A DNA stretch of 64,000 nt. Source: Adineta vaga (taxonomy: Eukaryota; Rotifera). The notes beneath the pieces are model-generated. The model was not told the DNA's origin and searched no databases. It worked only from the letters and a program-made list of their open reading frames with translations. This document shows positions 38,101 to 50,995 of the stretch, piece by piece. How positions within the stretch are numbered: the first letter of the stretch is position 1; each line of letters opens with the position of its first letter. Made by a program: the position numbers and the translations under genes. Location of the stretch: NCBI GenBank assembly GCA_021613535.1, contig CP075495.1:2790001-2854000 (forward strand). The letters run 5' to 3'.

Positions 38101-41100
38101 TATATTTTTTTTCTCCTTTTAGCTTATCTTGATGTTCATATATCCGATTATGCCACATCTCCAATAGTTCGTTGTGCTTTTCTTTGTACTATTTTAAATG
38201 AATCATCGGAATATCAACAACTGGCATTTCGTATTGGTTTACTCGGCTTAGAAATCTGTCGTATGCCAGCAACAACGAAAGCTCTCGAAGTTCGTTTACT
38301 CAATTGTGAACAAGAAATTTGTCAAGAATTGAAAAAAATCACACTCGGACAAAATGAAATTGATATTTTACGACAACGTGCTGAACATCTATGTGCACGC
38401 CTCTTGAGTTCACGTGATGATGGCATTCTATTACCACTTAGTTTAGCAACATATATCTTTGAAACATTGCGATCACTTAGTTTATATCGAATGAATTTAA
38501 ATTCTAATTCAACTGCGTCATTATCACAGAATTTTTCGATTCTATCATCAATTGAAAATAATAATCAACAGAATGGATCCGATGAATTATTAGCATTTGA
38601 TACAGCAATTTGTGCACTTGGAGCGAAATGTTATATTTCAGAAGGTAAATTTTCTTTTCAATGCAATACCAACAAAAGAAGAATTAATCGATTTGTTTTT
38701 CCTTCTAGCTCAAAATCCGATATTATGCGAAGGTATTCGTCGGCAACGTAGTGACTTAGCACTTAATTTACTCACATTATATAAAGATGATCAAGGACGA
38801 TTAATACAAATACTCGATAAATTACTTGATCGTGATATACATGTTTTATTTAAAAATTCGAATGTTAATCCTTTTAATGTTGGAACAAAAAAAGCTAATC
38901 AAACTTCTGCGACATCTCAACAAACAAACACTAATTCTCCAACATTATCAACGCGTTCACAACATAAGAAATCTACTACAACAGCTGCTGCTGCTGCTAC
39001 GGCGGCGTCGAATGCGAATGGTGAACCATTGACAGAAATTGATAGTTCAGGTTTAGATGAAAGTGAAGGAGAAAATTTTGATCAAAAAGCATGGGAAGCG
39101 AAATTTCGTTGTTTAAACTTAAAAACGAGTTCAAAACGAATATCCAATGGTAAATATACGAGATTGATTTCTATTTACAGAGTTGAATTAAATTTTCTTT
39201 CCCTTTAGGTTTTACTAGTATTGATAGTAGCGCACCGGAAACAAATTCAAGTGATAATTCACCAACTGTTTTACGTCGTAATATTCGTATGTCATCATCG
39301 AAAGCCAATGCTGATTCAGAAAGTGATAGTGAACGAGATACGGTACAACGAAATGGTAAATAATCAAATATAAAATTGTATAAAAAACCTTTATCTTCAT
39401 TTCATTTTTCTACTATTTCTAGTTCGCGGTGAATCTCCGTTACGTATGGATATGAATTTATCATCAACAGAACTTCTTTCGTCTCCATCTATTCATTTAA
39501 CAGCTTCAAGAAATACTTCAACTATACCAAAATCTCTTTCTCTTCAACAGCAATCTTCCGCAAGTTCGCATACTTTGAAACCTCCTAAAGGTCATATGAA
39601 TTCGTCGAATGGCAAAAATCGTTCACCATGTGCTCCTAATCAACCATCAGAAGCTTTATGTCATTTTATGTTTGAATTAGCAAAACTCTTGTACAACGTG
39701 CTGGTGGAACAACATCAACATCATTATTTGTTGGTCCAACACATAATTATCCTCCTCCACATCGAAATTTACATTTATGTGCAATTACGATTGCACTCTA
39801 TGCATTAGGTGTAAATAATCATGTACAAACCAATTGGATGATTCGAACATATTCAAGTTTAGTTTCTTGGATAACATCGACAGCTACAGATATTGGTTTA
39901 CAAGCAATATTACTCTTAATTGAATGTTGGGAAGGACAATTAACACCACCCGAATGTGCTGCTATAGCAGATCGTGCTTCACGTTCACGTGATAATGCTG
40001 TTGTACGTACAGCTGCTGAATTAGCTTTATCAACATTAAAATATGCGCATGCACTCAATGCTGCCGAAATACGTCAAGCATTAGCACAATGTAAAGAACA
40101 AAGTATAGATATGCTTGAACGTGCTTTAACAACCATTGAAAATGCGACACGTGATGGTAATCTTGTATTTATCGATATTCTTTTTGAAGTTGCTAAACGT
40201 TGGTATGAAATGTATTATGAACGAACCGGAGATTCATTAAATAGTGATGATGATGCAGCTGTTGTTGATATACGACAACCATTTGATAGTAATTTAACAG
40301 CAACAAATCCGATTGAATTACATTGGACACATGCAAATTCAGGAAATTCATCATCAAACACACCATCACCATCTCCTATGCTATATGCTACGAATAATCA
40401 GAGTGGAAATTTTCAGACACCATTTCCACCACATCCTTCTAATCATTTTAATACTCATGCTTATATGATACAAGCACAACATGGTCCACCGCCTCCACCA
40501 CCATCAATGCATCATCATCAATTAGGAAATTTTCATCAACAAGTACAATATCAACAAATCATTCCAATTCAATATTCTACACAACCTCAACAACAACAAC
40601 AGCAACAACAACAGCAACAACCACATTTTGCTTTTCACACAGGTCCGCCAAATAATTTTCATCCCCATCCGCATCTTCCTCGTCATCCACAACCGCCGCA
40701 ACAAATGCCCAATGCTATACTTGTTAGTCCTGGCAATTTTCCCACAGGTTATGCTGTTCATCATGCGACACAAAATCCAAATCAACAAATGTACTCTCCA
40801 AATCTAAATCCCCAACAACAATCATTTTATGCTGTCCGACAAATACCACTAGTAGTTTCTCCACCAACTGAATCAAATATTTCACCGTCTTCATCAACAA
40901 CTACAGCAGCAATAGTTGCACAACAACAACAACCAACTGCTGTTAGTCCCAGTACAACACCATCGGCTGAGGTAAAAATTATTCAAGCTTTTATTTTTCT
41001 AATGATTTTATTTTAGCAACAACAACAACAACAGCAACAGCCGGATCCAAGTCATCGTCAATATTTACTTAATGCTTTTCGTGTTGGTATGTTAGCAATG

Positions 41101-41676
41101 AATACACTTGCATTAGAACGAGCTCGTCAAAATCATGCACATATGGAACGTCGTGGTGAACAAAATCATCCTACACCACGCTATGGTGAAGATGTCAAAT
41201 GGCTTCTAAAAATTGCATTAAAACTAGGTAAAATCATCTTCTTTTCTTTTCGTTTAAACAATATTCTCTATCCAATCTTATTTTCTTTAGGTAATGCTGA
41301 ATTACAAGAATTTGTTACAACAGCAACAGCAGTTATTGTTAATCCATACTTATTACATAGTGCATTTAATATCTATCATGTTTCACAAAATAATCCTAAT
41401 GGTTCATCATCAAATCAAATGCTTCGTTTACCATTTGTTCAATCATTAATGCAAAAGTGTCTTCATGCTTATACTCGTTGTGTACACAATAAAATGGGAC
41501 ATATGACAACAAATAATGATATCGACGAATTGACATCATTAATGAAACATGCACGTTCGGCATTTTTATTCATGGGTAATACAAGTGATTATCAAGGTTT
41601 AATGAATTTCGTAAAAACATCGAAAAAATGCAAGAAAGATGTTTATCCACGACTTTGGCAAGCTATTCAAAATTAG
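35128..41676 (+). CDS. ZSWIM8: ZSWIM8 homologue, cullin-RING substrate receptor (contains an apparent 1-nt frameshift)
   Basis: Substrate adaptor of a cullin E3 ligase; animal ZSWIM8/Dorado/EBAX-1 drives target-directed microRNA decay through Argonaute degradation. Sixteen exons: 35128-35488, 35555-35714, 35772-36054, 36107-36174, 36233-36272, 36330-36410, 36467-36588, 36767-36962, 37020-37880, 37943-38063, 38123-38644, 38709-39149, 39209-39355, 39423-40971, 41017-41227, 41291-41676; about 1,850 residues, like the human protein. The N-terminal WRGWKQQ and the box PTLVDLAAKTIARHIPFELV are conserved. The SWIM finger (SCHCTC, then WCSHIVAVCLCR) is intact. Further blocks match along the whole length: LLRPLRGREPEGMWNLL, STKAL-type ATTKALEVRL, LLTLYKDDQGRLIQILDKLL, APNQPSEALCHFMFELAK, LTPPECAAIADRASRSRDN. 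Exon 14 needs one extra base near 39682-39685 to stay in frame. Poly-Gln and His/Pro-rich stretches are local expansions. ATG 35014 is in frame, but its peptide looks intronic. Confidence 0.93.
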
Positions 41677-42154
41677 AGCAAACACAAAATTCCCATATAT
41701 TTTCAACGATTGATGGCCATAAATTAGGAACGTTTACGAATGTGTGTGTGTGTGTATGATCTTTTTTTTAGGCATATGCATCTTGTTATTTGTTATTTGT
41801 TTCTCGTTTTTGTTTTCTTTTATACACCTATAACATCATATGGGCAGATTTTTTCCATCTTACACCAGATATAATGTATAGCGGCTAAATACGTTCGTAT
41901 TGCTCTCTTTTTTTCTTCTTCTTTATGTGTTGTGTGTGCTTGTTGTTTTGTACGATCTATACCATTTTTTTTTCTTCTTCTAGAGTTAGTTTATAATTGA
42001 GAAAATAACACAAAAAAAAGTTACGACTAATTTACGTTTTCTTTTTTTGTTCGATTCATGTATCGTATATATTATTCTAATTATAATTTGAATTAAAGAA
42101 AAGAAGATAAATAAATAAGCATTGTTGATGATAAAGTTGATATCCTTCTAGAAC
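41677..42154. other. 3'UTR / intergenic region
   Basis: T-rich 3'UTR of the ZSWIM8 gene with a short GT repeat near 41741-41756. A 3' splice site (tatccttctag, ending 42151) lies 3 nt before the next gene's ATG. Confidence 0.7.
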
Positions 42155-44386
42155 ATGAAGACGATGATTCGTTCACGTTTATTTTCAATAAATCAACCTG
42201 TTTTTCAACGAACTATTGTTACAAAAACGAAGAATATTATCAATAATGAAAAGGAACAACAAGGAAATATGACAGAAGAATATCTTGCATCTTCTCTATC
42301 ACTTCAGCCTCCTCAACGTCCATTAACACAACAATTTACTCATCAAGTAACGAATCAAGTTCCACCATTGAATCGTATAGATTTGTATGAAACTGATTTA
42401 GCATTACGTGAATTTGTTACTGATGCAAATTGTGGACAAATCAAACAGATGGCTATTGAATTAGGTACTTTTCATTGGTTTGAACAAGGACATCGAGCTA
42501 ATCGATATGTACCAACATTACATCAATTTGATCGTTATGGACAACGTATTGATGAAGTTCAATTTCATCCAGCTTATCACGATCTTATGCATATGGGCAT
42601 GAGATATGGTGTATGTTTTATTTTCTCTTGTACAATATTGTTGATATTTTTTCAAACATATCCAATATAGGTACATTCTGTTGCTTGGGAATCTTTATCT
42701 GAAGAGAAAACTGAGATTAATGCATATGGACATTTACAACATGCGGTAAGGAATTGATTTAAATTAGAAGTTTGTATGAATTGTTTTGATTTAGGCAGCA
42801 CTTTACATATTGAGTCATATTGAAGCTGGTGTTGGTTGTCCACTATCAATGACTTATGCTGGTTATCCTGTACTTCATCGATATTTACATAAAACTGGTT
42901 CAGAATTAACAAATAGCTTTCCATTAGATAAAGTGTTATCTCGAAAATATGATCGACGATGTTTACCAGCAACTTTTAAATCTGGATTAACTATTGGTTT
43001 GTTTATTTCTTATTATTTTCGAATATGTCGATTTCTTCTTTTAGGAATGGCAATGACAGAAAAACAAGGTGGTAGTGATGTTCGTGCAAATACAACTAAA
43101 GCTTATTGTGATAATGCTAATGAAAAACGCTATATTCTTATCGGTCATAAATGGTTTTGTTCTGCTCCAATGTGTGATGGTTTTCTTGTTCTTGCACATA
43201 TTCATAATGATGATACGTCTACTAAACCATCGTCAAGTGGGATACCATCATGTTTTTTCGTTCCACGATGGTTACCCAATGGTGAACGAAATCCATTCTA
43301 TATTCAACGATTAAAAGACAAACTTGGTAATCGTTCAAATGCATCGAGTGAAATTGAATTCAATAATACTCAAGGTGTACGTAAAACAAAAGTTCTTTCA
43401 TTCAAAATTTAATTCCAAAAATCACTTTCTAGTGGTTGTTAGGCAAAGAACATGATGGTGTTAAAACTATTATTGAAATGGTACATGGTACACGTTTAGA
43501 TAGTGCAGTTGGTAGTGCAGGATTGATCCGACAAGGATTAGTACAAGTAGAAAGGAATCTTTTCATACTTTTAAAGAAATTGATTCCTAGTTTTTGTCTG
43601 AATCGTAGGCTACTTGGCATGCTCGACATCGAAAAGCATTTGGTCGATTACTAATCGATCAACCACTAATGAAACAAGTCTTAGTTGATTTACTTCTTGA
43701 ATCAGAAGCTGCTACAGCACTTGTCATGTATGTTGCTACACTTTTCGATGCGACATACAATAAATCGAATTCAACTAATATAAATGAAACTAAAGCATTT
43801 GCTCGAATTGCAACAGCTATAGCAAAATTTTGGATTTGTAAACGAACACCTGAATCAGTAGCCGAAGCATTAGAATGTCTTGGTGGAGCTGGATTTGTTG
43901 AAGAATCAAATATGCCACGTATCTATCGTGAAGCACCTCTAAATAGCATATGGTATTGTAACAATATACATTGAATTTATTCCATATTTCACTTTTTTGT
44001 TTAGGGAAGGTAGTGGCAATGTTATGTGTCTTGATATATTACGTGCAATGAAAAAGTCACCTGAATCACTTCAAGCCTATTTTTCATTTATGAAAGAAAC
44101 AAAAGGTGCCAATAAGCATTTAGATGCAGCATTAGAACGTGTGAAAAAAAGTTTACTAACAGAAAATTTTTCGAATGAAATTCTTGAACGTCATGCTCGA
44201 ACATTAACTACGCAATTAGCTTTGTGTTTACAAGCTAGTTTATTAATTCGTCGTTTTCCAGAAGCAATGAGTAATGCATTTTGTTCATCACGTCTTGGAC
44301 CTAATCGTGGTTCTATATTTGGTGATTTACCAATGGATATTGATACAGATACACTTGTGAAAAGATTACCTTTTGGTTCTATGTAA
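42155..44386 (+). CDS. AidB/ACDH-11-type acyl-CoA dehydrogenase
   Basis: FAD-dependent acyl-CoA dehydrogenase-fold protein. Seven exons: 42155-42610, 42671-42745, 42795-42996, 43045-43374, 43443-43546, 43609-43952, 44005-44386; 630 residues. Order: a basic N-terminus (MKTMIRSRLFSINQPVFQRT) that could be a mitochondrial presequence; the AidB-specific N-terminal domain (PPLNRIDLYETDLALREFV); the FAD motif AMTEKQGGSDVRANTT; HKWFCSAPMCDGFLVLAH; the helix with ARHRKAFGRLL; the C-terminal ECLGGAGFVEESNMPRIYRE and SIWEGSGNVMCLDILRAM. This is the AidB branch, including nematode ACDH-11, which binds medium-chain acyl groups and influences lipid desaturation; the substrate here is unknown. ATG 42155 lies 3 nt after a 3' splice site. 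All introns are tiny (48-66 nt). It follows ZSWIM8 by about 480 bp. Confidence 0.93.
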
Positions 44387-45284
44387 ACCTTTTCTTTTTT
44401 ATAATTAACTTAGCATTCATTCAGTAGTTTCAATCTTATATTTCTATGATTCATATAAAATATGATCATCATTCATGTTTTTATGATTTGCTAATTGATT
44501 CAGATAATTGAATGAAGAAATTAGTTGATGTTATTCAAACAAAGCTTTCATTTGTTGAAGACTGTTGAAAAACGACTGGAAAACATTCGATCATATCAAT
44601 ACTAATGTTTTTGATGTATATTTTTTTGAATGAATTGTTAATTCAACTATGAGATATAGCGAAAAACGTTTTAGATGCTATTTGTGAAGTGAAAACAAGG
44701 GAAGGGCAGAATTTTAGTATCCGAACATCACGCTTGCATCTTTTGATCGTACGTAATCAATTGATGGTACTCAAAAAAACTAAAGACATCACTACGAGGT
44801 TGAATGCTTGAATAATTCAATTCGAAACTATCTATCGTTCATTTTCTTAGAAAGAAAAGCATTTTAATTTTATTACGAAACTCCATGTTTATAATCTTGC
44901 TGTATAGTTGGACCATCAAATCGCATTTTCATAATAATAAAACATTGAATATTGTTCTTTATGTTCTTTCTCCAATTCGATAATTTTTGCTATTCTTATC
45001 TTTTAATTCAATCAGTCAAACTATATTTTCATGATGAAAGTTCGAGACGAAAGTCAATTTGACCTTGATCGTTTTGATTTCGAATACATCTTCCCGATAT
45101 TCATTGTCACACTACTACTCGAAATAGGTTTGTAAGAAATATATCGTGATGGTTAGTATCGATTATTGTTTTTGTCATAAAATTTAGTTATCTATTATTA
45201 ATACCAAGACAGAAAAAAAGAAGACTAAAAAGCAAAACAAACAAAAATACTCTCATCGTATTTTGTTCATTCTTTGTCTTTTAA
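44387..45284. other. intergenic region between convergent genes
   Basis: AT-rich. Holds the 3' ends of the acyl-CoA dehydrogenase (plus) and the calmodulin-like gene (minus). No gene seen. Confidence 0.7.
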
Positions 45285-46113
45285 TTACACATCATATTTC
45301 ATATGTGTTTGTAATTTTGCATGATTATTATGTTGTTGATTAGTAAATTCTTCTTCAGTATCGTCATCAATATATGGAATAATTCCTCGACCTTCGTATG
45401 GTCCAGTACTGTTGATTGACATCGATTGATTTTGTATATGAAGAAGACGTCGAACAAGGGCTGAGAATTCAGCATAATCTACTTGTCGATTTCCATCTAA
45501 ATCTGCTTCACGTATCATATCATTGAGTTCATCATCCGTTATTTTCTCGCCTTAAGATTCAAAATCAAATTAAAGTTATCGAATGATCTACGCGAAAAAA
45601 GCATATTACCGAGATTATTCATCGCTAAACGAATTTCCATTTCACTAATTAAACCATCACCATCTTTATCAAATATACGAAATGCTTCATTAAGTAGTTC
45701 ATCATTGAACATTTCTAATCGACTGGTATCTTTTTGATTCATCATTATTTTGAATTCTTCAAAATCAATTAAACCATTACCTACATATCAATATATACAA
45801 ACAAAAAAGAGATAGCTTACAAGATTTTCAGTTGATATATATATATATATACAAACCATCTTGATCAACTTCTCGTATCATACATTCCAATTCTGATGGT
45901 GTTGTTTGATATCCAATCGAATGCATGACAAAAGCTAGATCTTTAGTACTGATCAAACCACCACCAAGACGATCGAATAGCGAGAACGCTTCTTTCAGTT
46001 CTATTAAAAGAAAGAAGAAATTGTTTTTTTTTGGAAAAAATATACAATTATGATCGTTACGGAGACATACTATTCTCGTGTTCAATAGAGAAGGAATTCG
46101 TTCGCATTGTCAT
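45285..46113 (-). CDS. calmodulin-like four-EF-hand protein with C-terminal extension
   Basis: Four exons on the minus strand: 46071-46113, 45857-46000, 45610-45780, 45285-45550; 207 residues. The calmodulin pattern is clear: [18 protein letters not shown] (EF1, with weak ligands), [18 protein letters not shown] (EF2, canonical), [18 protein letters not shown] (EF3, canonical), [18 protein letters not shown] (EF4, with a near-complete loop). EF2 to EF4 should bind calcium. Compared with calmodulin (about 149 aa), it has a short different N-terminus ([14 protein letters not shown]) and a C-terminal tail of about 45 residues, polar and acidic ([10 protein letters not shown]) then His/Gln-rich. 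The start exon was found by phase: its donor gtatgt joins the acceptor before AACTGAAAGAAG. A calcium-sensor role is inferred; partners are unknown. It is divergent to a troponin-C-like gene. Confidence 0.87.
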
Positions 46114-47602
46114 CCGTAATATCGACAATAATAGTAGACAATAACGATGTTGAACATGAATGAATAAGTAAGAGGGAAAAAAAGAGAAAGAACACCAAGA
46201 AGAAATTAGATTTGTCACACGATCGTTGATGTAATGATGGAGTAGAAACAGAGTGTGTGTGAGAGAGAGAGAAAATAAGTGACGAAAAAAGAATATGTCT
46301 GGAAGTTCTGGAAATTATTGGTGTTAGAATATTTATGTCGTTTATAGATATATCATTGGGTTTGATGTTAGGAAACTGATGTGATATGTATCTCGAGCAA
46401 TTGTATACAATTTGTTCGTGAAATTTTCAATCGTTATCAACGCAAAAACTATCAGTAAAGAACGGAAACCTCTTCAATGCATGTGCGTCGACGCATCAGA
46501 CAATGATTATCATTGTATCTTCAATGACGAACACTAGTCTGCTCGCATCATTCTAAAAGACAACAGCTACAATATATATATATATATAATTCTTTCTCTT
46601 TTCCAGGATAGTGCCTTGTAGAGTACTTCGTACTCTGCTTTATATATATATTGCCGTTTCATCCGTTACATACGCTGAATGACTGTTATGGTAATAACGT
46701 CGATTTGCTCTTTCAAGTATCAGTATTGCCATTTTACTTGGAATGTGTATGTAGTGTAATTAGAACGAGAACAACATAGATATGGATATTCCAGGTGGTT
46801 TTTTCTTTGTCAAACTATGTGATAAAAAATGATTATTTCAAGAAAAATTTGATGAAAAACGATATAGATTAATTGGTAACAAAGTTATTCTTCTCGTGTT
46901 ACTTACGATACCAGTAATTTTTATCAATAGAAGAAAAGAGAAGAAAATTGATGTATATCTTATGAACAAGTTGTGATATTGTACTCTTCGTACAAATCAT
47001 CTAATTAAGCATTCTTTCTTTTTGTTTATTTATGAGTCCATTCCAGGACTTGACTTTTCCGATCAGTTATCACTATCATTAACATGAGCTTTATTGATAG
47101 GGACATATGCTTATCGATCGCGATAGCATCGACGCAAAAGTGTCACTCTTCTCTTTCTCTTATTAGTTGCGCATTTACAAGAGAAGAGCATCAAGTAATC
47201 CTCTTTTTTTTCTCGACAAGCATTCTATTGCTGAAATATAAATATACTATTCATTCTCTCTCTCTCTCTCTCTTCTCCAACATATCCATTTTTTTATTTA
47301 TTCTCTTGTCGTCAGTGTGTACCGACAAAATATTTCTCTTTTCTTTTACTAGTTTACTGTACAAATGGTCATTCGTGTATATATCGATTTACTCCTTTGA
47401 TCTTCTAACATGCACATACACAGTATCATCATTGAGAATATTCTTCAAATATTATTGAAAGGAAATAAACAATATTATACTATCCGATCTGTTCTCTTCT
47501 CGTTTACTCTAAGTAATGATATCATATTGAGAAAAGTTGGGATAAATATTTCCCTAAAAGAAATTCATTCTATCATTACAACCAAACAAAATACATATCA
47601 TA
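46114..47602. other. intergenic region between divergent EF-hand genes
   Basis: Shared upstream region of the calmodulin-like (minus) and troponin-C-like (plus) genes. It contains a GA run near 46260-46272, an AT run near 46572-46588, a CT run near 47255-47272, and a perfect short inverted repeat at 46620-46636 (AGAGTAC, loop TTC, GTACTCT). The open frame at 47084-47458 is Ser/Phe-rich and low complexity; not called. Confidence 0.6.
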
Positions 47603-48369
47603 ATGGTGAGCCAATTGACTTTCTTTTCTAGCAGAAGTTGAATAGGAAAAAAAACTCGATTTTAGGCTGAAGAAGAACAAGAATTTCAAATGACTGAAGA
47701 ACAAATTGCTGAAATTCGTGATGCATTTAATATGTATGATCGAGATCAAAAAGGTGAAATTCCAACAACACTTCTTGGTACTGTCATGAAAAATCTTGGT
47801 CATAATTTAAAACCTGATCAATTACAAGAATGTATCGACGCTGTCGATGGTGATGGTATGTTCATTTCTTAAACAATAGTATGCGAATCTATTTTTCTTT
47901 TCCTTTCTTTCGTTCGTAGGTAGTGGTACTGTTGACTTTGTAAATAAATAATAGACTATTTCCTCTTCTCCTTATTGTTATTTCATTATTCAATTAGGAT
48001 GAATTTCTTGCTTTGATGGTGAAAAAAGCCAAAGAAGCCGAAGATGAACGAGAATTACGTGAAGTATTTCGTGTATTTGATAAAAATGGTGGTGGTATTA
48101 TTGATGTAAGTTGATAAATCTTCTTTTGATAGTTTATTTTGTATTGATATGTGATCTTTTCTCTAGGTTGCTGATCTGAAAATGATCTTTGAAGCAATTG
48201 ATCCCGATATGCCAGAAGATGAAATCGAACAAATTATTTCTGAAGTTGATGAAGATGGTTCTGGTACTGTAGATTATGAAGGTATGTTATTTTTTTATTT
48301 ATCTAGTCTAAAATATTACTTAAAACTTGTTTTTCTACGTTAGAATTTTACAAACTAATGACAGGTTAG
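47603..48369 (+). CDS. troponin C-like EF-hand protein
   Basis: Calcium sensor of 153 residues, the usual invertebrate troponin C length. Exons: 47603-47605 (only ATG), 47666-47855, 47920-47939 (20 nt), 47998-48105, 48167-48281, 48344-48369. The N-terminal helix is acidic (AEEEQEFQMTEEQIAEIRDA). Loop I, DRDQKGEIPTTL, lacks the final Glu and is likely dead. Loop II (DGDGSGTVDFDE) is complete. Loop III (DKNGGGIIDVAD) is weakened. Loop IV (DEDGSGTVDYEE) is complete. Active sites II and IV with inactive I and III is the classic arthropod/mollusc troponin C pattern, so a role in thin-filament muscle regulation is inferred; a general calmodulin-like sensor is the alternative. The coding exon 1 of a single ATG ending in gtgagc, as in many calmodulin-family genes, was deduced from phase (M/AEEEQ). 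Confidence 0.9.
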
Positions 48370-48952
48370 ATTCGATCAAAATTCTTCGACAACATCGTAT
48401 TTTTTTGTTTTCATTCTTCTGCAAAGTGTGTGCAAACCTTTTCTTTTAAGTTTAAAAAGTTTGTTTTGGTATGATTTCTTTTCTTTTTCTAAAATAAAAC
48501 AAATATCTAACCACTTTGAATAATAATAATAGAAAAATATATCCTTTGAAGAAGAGAAAAAAAGATAATGCATCGTAATAACATTGTGAAGCGTGTCATT
48601 TTTATTTCTCTATATTTGAAATGACGCATCAACGTTAAGTGAAACCTTTAATTTATCTTTGCAATTCAATCAATTTGCTGAATAAATTCACTTGTACAAC
48701 ACGTAAATATTTTACAGTTCTGAATGTGTCCTTAATGTTTAAGTAGAAAATAAGTAGACGAAAAAAGGACGGAAAAGAAAAGAGAGTGATTCTTTATTTT
48801 TTTTCCTTTGCTGATACTTGACATCGTCAGAAATGAAACATTAACAAACAGTTCGCCGAATTATTAAATTGCCGGAAAGTGCTTAAGTGAATTGAAATGA
48901 ATTTTGATAGTTTGTGTTGAATATATCCATTAGAAACAAGAAAAAACAAACA
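48370..48952. other. 3'UTR / intergenic region
   Basis: 3'UTR of the troponin-C-like gene and upstream region of the coiled-coil gene. A 3' splice site (atatccattag) lies about 20 nt before the next ATG. Confidence 0.65.
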
Positions 48953-49924
48953 ATGACCATTCTACCATTTCTCGATGTTAAAGCTACGCCAATATGTTCA
49001 GTGGAATCTCCTCGACTGGCACGAACAAGATCAGTACCTCGTTCATTAGAATCCACTGATCATTCGATTCCATCATTGAAACCTTCATCCTCATTACATT
49101 TATCCAATTCATTTGCAACGACACGTACACCGAAGATTAAAATTGTTGCTCGAACAGATGAACAATTAAAGAAATTACCACATGCAAAAACAGCCCGAGC
49201 ACAAGCACATAATCCCATATGGAAACCTTTTGTTCGTGAACTACCTGATTATGATTATTTATGGGAACCTGTACATCGAGAAGATATTCGACATCAATAT
49301 GACTCTTATGTAGCTCCACAACATATTAATGCTGGTCGTCCGGACGAACCATATCGAATGTCATCATTCTTTGAAACTCAAGATAGACATTATTATAATT
49401 ATAAACGAGTACAAGCGATGCAACAACGACAAAGAAATAGAGAACATATGCAATATACAATCTATCCATATGCTCAAGCTGAAGAACGTGAGATGTACAA
49501 GTAAATAATGATTCTTATCTTTGGTCATTCTTGTAATACTTGATTGTATCTGTTCTATTTAGGAAAAAAATTCGAACAACACTGAAAGAACAAATGGAAG
49601 AAAAGGCTCAAGCTGAAAAACATCAATTAGATCTAAAGAATCGTTCGACTAGTCTAGTTTTAGAACAAGATCGTCAATTTCGTGAAGAAGAAAAACAACG
49701 AAATGATGCACGAACTCAATTATTAGCCAAAGTTTCTTTGAAAAATAAAGAAGTTAGTAACAAATGTTTTTTTTTCTCAAATCTATACAATACAATAAAT
49801 TGATTTATTTTAGTTAATGAATAATAGAAGAGAATATGATCAATGGAATCGTGTACATCAATGGCATGTTGAACGAGCTATGTTAGCTGATAGTCCTATT
49901 AATTGGAGTAAAACATTGACTTAA
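48953..49924 (+). CDS. coiled-coil protein, function unknown (possibly ciliary)
   Basis: Three exons (48953-49500, 49563-49752, 49814-49924) encode 282 residues. The N-terminal third is Ser/Pro-rich. A middle part rich in Tyr, Trp and Pro (NPIWKPFVRELPDYDYLWEP) follows. From about residue 150 the chain is highly charged and predicted coiled coil (RTTLKEQMEEKAQAEKHQLD, then EQDRQFREEEKQRNDART). The C-terminus is Trp-rich (YDQWNRVHQWHVERAM, then NWSKTLT). There is no signal peptide or TM. The composition resembles axonemal or microtubule-associated coiled-coil proteins, but I do not recognise the family. The ATG is the first in the open frame. Confidence 0.78.
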
Positions 49925-50995
49925 ATCAATAAGACTGATTTGTAATAAAAAAATTGTACTTTATTCTTTGAAAAACTTTTCTTTCCTTCCGTTCACTGTT
50001 ACTATAGAAACCAAGTTACAGTTACGAAAACAAATTGAAATAACATTCCAGTATATATATATATATACACAATAGACTACTGAAAATATTCTATTAAGGA
50101 ATGTCAAACAGAATGAAGTAAACTTGAAATGGAAGAAGATGTTAGTACTTCAGTTAATTATATATTCTTTATGATGGTAATTTAAGATATCTCTTGTCCA
50201 GATTGATGACACATGTTAGATCTACTAAGAAATAAATCTGTGATAAACTCAAGATCATCAGTTCCCTCTAGTATCGATTTTCCATCTGGCACAGTTTTAT
50301 AACTGTTAAATCTCTTCTCTGTATGACTTTGTCTTTGATTTTCATCTAGTTTTTTACGGCAATGATGTTTTTCTGTATACGCGCGTGCCTTGATATTAAT
50401 GTATGCGACAAAAGAATGTATAAAAATGCATCTGATTTTATCATATGTATAATCTAAAACGTTATTGTTTGATATTTCTTCTTTACAATAATCTATAACT
50501 ATAAAAACAGTTCGACTATTTTCATCTTCAAAAATAAAAGAATGCGTATTGTAATATTTCTATATTTTCCTTTGTATGAAATTGATCAATTAAATACACG
50601 TCTAAGAATTAGATATTGAAAACATAACGTCGAATAACTTTAGATACAATACTTCCAAATGAATATCATCCATGTTTACAATTGTTTGGTTCATCTAATT
50701 AATCACTATATTCTGTTATAAAAACACATTTTTCCATCTGTCCGAACATTTGTTAACTTTCCGTATGCGACATAAAACTACTTCGGAACGCGATTGATTA
50801 TAGACCATTTTTGTTCTGATTACATCAATAAATGCAAACAATCGTTTTTCTCGTCGTTCTTTCATCACTCATTATAATACAACATTATTTGATGATAGAA
50901 AAGTTAAGAGGATAGGATGTAAACACGAGTAATACAATCGTTTATGTTGATAATCAAGTTTTAATTGATATCGCACAAAGATAAGAATTAGAATC
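49925..50995. other. intergenic region
   Basis: AT-rich, nothing coding seen. It contains an AT run near 50053-50067. Confidence 0.65.

Noticed and set aside
40522-40788. Antisense open frame with a poly-Leu run
   Set aside because: It is the reverse strand of the poly-Gln/His-rich part of ZSWIM8.
46620-46636. Short perfect hairpin (7-bp stem, 3-nt loop)
   Set aside because: Too short to call an RNA gene or terminator in an animal genome; could occur by chance.
47084-47458. 124-residue open frame upstream of the troponin-C-like gene
   Set aside because: Ser/Phe/Leu low-complexity sequence over CT-rich DNA, no family features.
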